A stretch of DNA of 64,000 bases from Dyadobacter chenwenxiniae (GTDB lineage Bacteria > Bacteroidota > Bacteroidia > Cytophagales > Spirosomataceae). The DNA is taken from contig NZ_CP094997.1 in NCBI RefSeq assembly GCF_022869785.1, positions 2,046,001-2,110,000 of the forward strand, read 5' to 3'. The notes under the pieces were generated by a model. The model did no database searches. It was not told where the DNA came from and was given only the letters and a program-made list of their open reading frames with translations. The stretch's first letter is position 1, and each line of letters opens with the position of its first letter. Made by a program: the position numbers and the translations under genes. Shown here one piece after another: positions 62,994-64,000 of the stretch.

Positions 62994-63719
62994 TTACTTC
63001 GTTGCCTGTTTAAACACCTTTTTCAAAAGATCGGTAACACGCGCTTTCGGGTCTTCGCGGATCTTTTTCTCTTCCTGAGCGATCAAAACATATAGCCCGT
63101 CAATGGTCTTTTGGGTAGCATAACCTTTCAAATCGGGATTCACTTTTTTGACCAGAGGGAGCTTGTTGTAAGTGTCTACAATCTCTTTGTAATAATCAGT
63201 GGCTTTGTTCAGGTTAAGCGTGGAGTCTACAACCGGGAAGAATGTTTTATAAAGATCTTCATTAGTTGTTTTCTTTAAATACTGCGTCGCTGCATCGTCT
63301 TGTCCTTTTAAAATACCCAGCGCATCAGGCACGGTCATGGAAGTAATTGCTTTTACGAAGATCGGTTTTGATTTTTTCGCAGCATCCTCCGCGGCGCGGT
63401 TGAGTGATAAGGTGAATTTGTCAACCTGGTCGCCCAATCCCATTTTTCTCAAAGTTTCAGCCACCTTTTGCGCTTCCGGGGGAACAGCGATTTTAATTAA
63501 TTCATTTTTGAAAAAACCATCCACTTTGGAAGCCTCCGCCGAACCGTTGCTGATCCCAACATTTAGGGCTTCTTTCAAGCCTGAAACGATTTCGTTTTCA
63601 CCAAGCGCATCCGATTTTCCGCCTACCTTATCCAGCACTTTTCCTAAGTTGAACTGCGCCTGCGAATTAGTGGCTGATATGAGTGAAAATAATAATATTG
63701 CTAAGATTTTGTGATTCAT
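62994..63719 (-). CDS. DUF4197 secreted protein
   Basis: 241 residues. MNHKILAILLFSLISATNSQ is a signal peptide. The mature protein is helical, with LGENEIVSGLKEALNVGISN, INxFxx-like FFKNELIKIAVPPEAQKVAE and VTDLLKKVFKQATK, the pattern of the DUF4197 family. The function of the family is not known. It is divergent from the cinA-like gene. Confidence 0.85.
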   Translation of the reverse strand: MNHKILAILLFSLISATNSQAQFNLGKVLDKVGGKSDALGENEIVSGLKEALNVGISNGSAEASKVDGFFKNELIKIAVPPEAQKVAETLRKMGLGDQVDKFTLSLNRAAEDAAKKSKPIFVKAITSMTVPDALGILKGQDDAATQYLKKTTNEDLYKTFFPVVDSTLNLNKATDYYKEIVDTYNKLPLVKKVNPDLKGYATQKTIDGLYVLIAQEEKKIREDPKARVTDLLKKVFKQATK

Positions 63720-63824
63720 TACGATTGTGTTTGTTAAATTCTGACTACGCTTTAAACGTACTCAATAACGATTAATTTTACTTATTTTTGGGAAATAACA
63801 GTCTCATTCAACCCATTTCAAACT

Positions 63825-64000
63825 ATGCTTCCCATTATCCGGGCTGAAATATTAACGATCGGTGATGAAATTCTTTTTGGACAAATTACGGATACGAACA
63901 CGCAATGGATTGGCTCTCAACTCACTGATATAGGCATTCGTCCGGTGAGGAAGACTTCGGTTGGAGACAATAAAGCGGACATCCTGGATGCATTCGCGGC
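63825..64000 (+). CDS. cinA: CinA-family protein, N-terminal part (runs off window)
   Basis: The first 58 codons read MLPIIRAEILTIGDEILFGQ and TDTNTQWIGSQLTDIGIRPV, the conserved start of CinA (MoaB/Mog-like domain), whose C-terminal half (outside the window) usually has nicotinamide-nucleotide amidohydrolase activity. Full length should be about 415 residues. Confidence 0.92.
   Translation, partial: MLPIIRAEILTIGDEILFGQITDTNTQWIGSQLTDIGIRPVRKTSVGDNKADILDAFA

Overview
The window looks like a chromosome segment of a Bacteroidota bacterium of the order Cytophagales, most like Dyadobacter or a close Spirosomataceae relative. This rests on gene families seen in the sequence: a SusC/SusD pair, ECF sigma/FecR/TonB-receptor regulation, Por-type (type IX) C-terminal sorting domains, gldC, a long-form ispG, and tRNA promoters of the Bacteroidota type (TTTG or TTG, 19 bp, TAnnTTTG). 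The genus is an inference.

Layout. 0-7 kb: polysaccharide utilisation cluster with the 5' end of a SusD gene, a SusC receptor, a divergent Tat-exported exo-rhamnogalacturonan-lyase-like enzyme (PL26/YetA type) and a decayed sulfatase. 7.5-16.2 kb: MacB/FtsX-type ABC permease, FAD monooxygenase-like protein, and an ECF sigma/FecR/TonB-receptor set whose receptor is frameshifted. 16.6-24 kb: a katG remnant, an ECF sigma factor fused to a membrane segment and a plug-like tail, a two-component system, a GT1 glycosyltransferase and a ZU5-like lipoprotein. 24.4-28.9 kb: decayed mobile island next to tRNA-Lys, with remnants of a relaxase and a tyrosine recombinase around small unknown genes. 29.5-36.8 kb: two paralogous secreted repeat proteins; the first carries 13 regular 90-residue repeats plus a divergent one, with signs of recent internal duplication.

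37-41.8 kb: YCII/ECF42-type sigma pair, DoxX and DUF1772 membrane proteins, a glycosyltransferase and a frameshifted GH43. 41.9-45.2 kb: a 3.2-kb island in the 3' end of tRNA-Leu(GAG), framed by a 13-bp direct repeat; it holds a winged-helix/coiled-coil/membrane protein, an OLD-like ATPase-TOPRIM nuclease with an internal stop, and a DUF5675 gene. 45.3-64 kb: mostly housekeeping genes (deoxynucleoside kinase, trhO, surE, GH3-family protein, LysE and CDF transporters, NUDIX, folE-queD, ispG, gldC, cinA) plus a GH109-like oxidoreductase/MFS/GHMP-kinase sugar operon.

Two non-coding structures stand out: an array of roughly 88-bp hairpin units with duplicated gene ends at 53.6-54.8 kb, and a perfect 27-bp inverted repeat element at 62.5 kb. 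Four genes are broken by apparent loss of one base, at least three of them explainable as a short homopolymer read one base short, so sequencing or assembly error is a serious alternative to real decay. The three in-frame stops all lie in the two islands and look like real decay.
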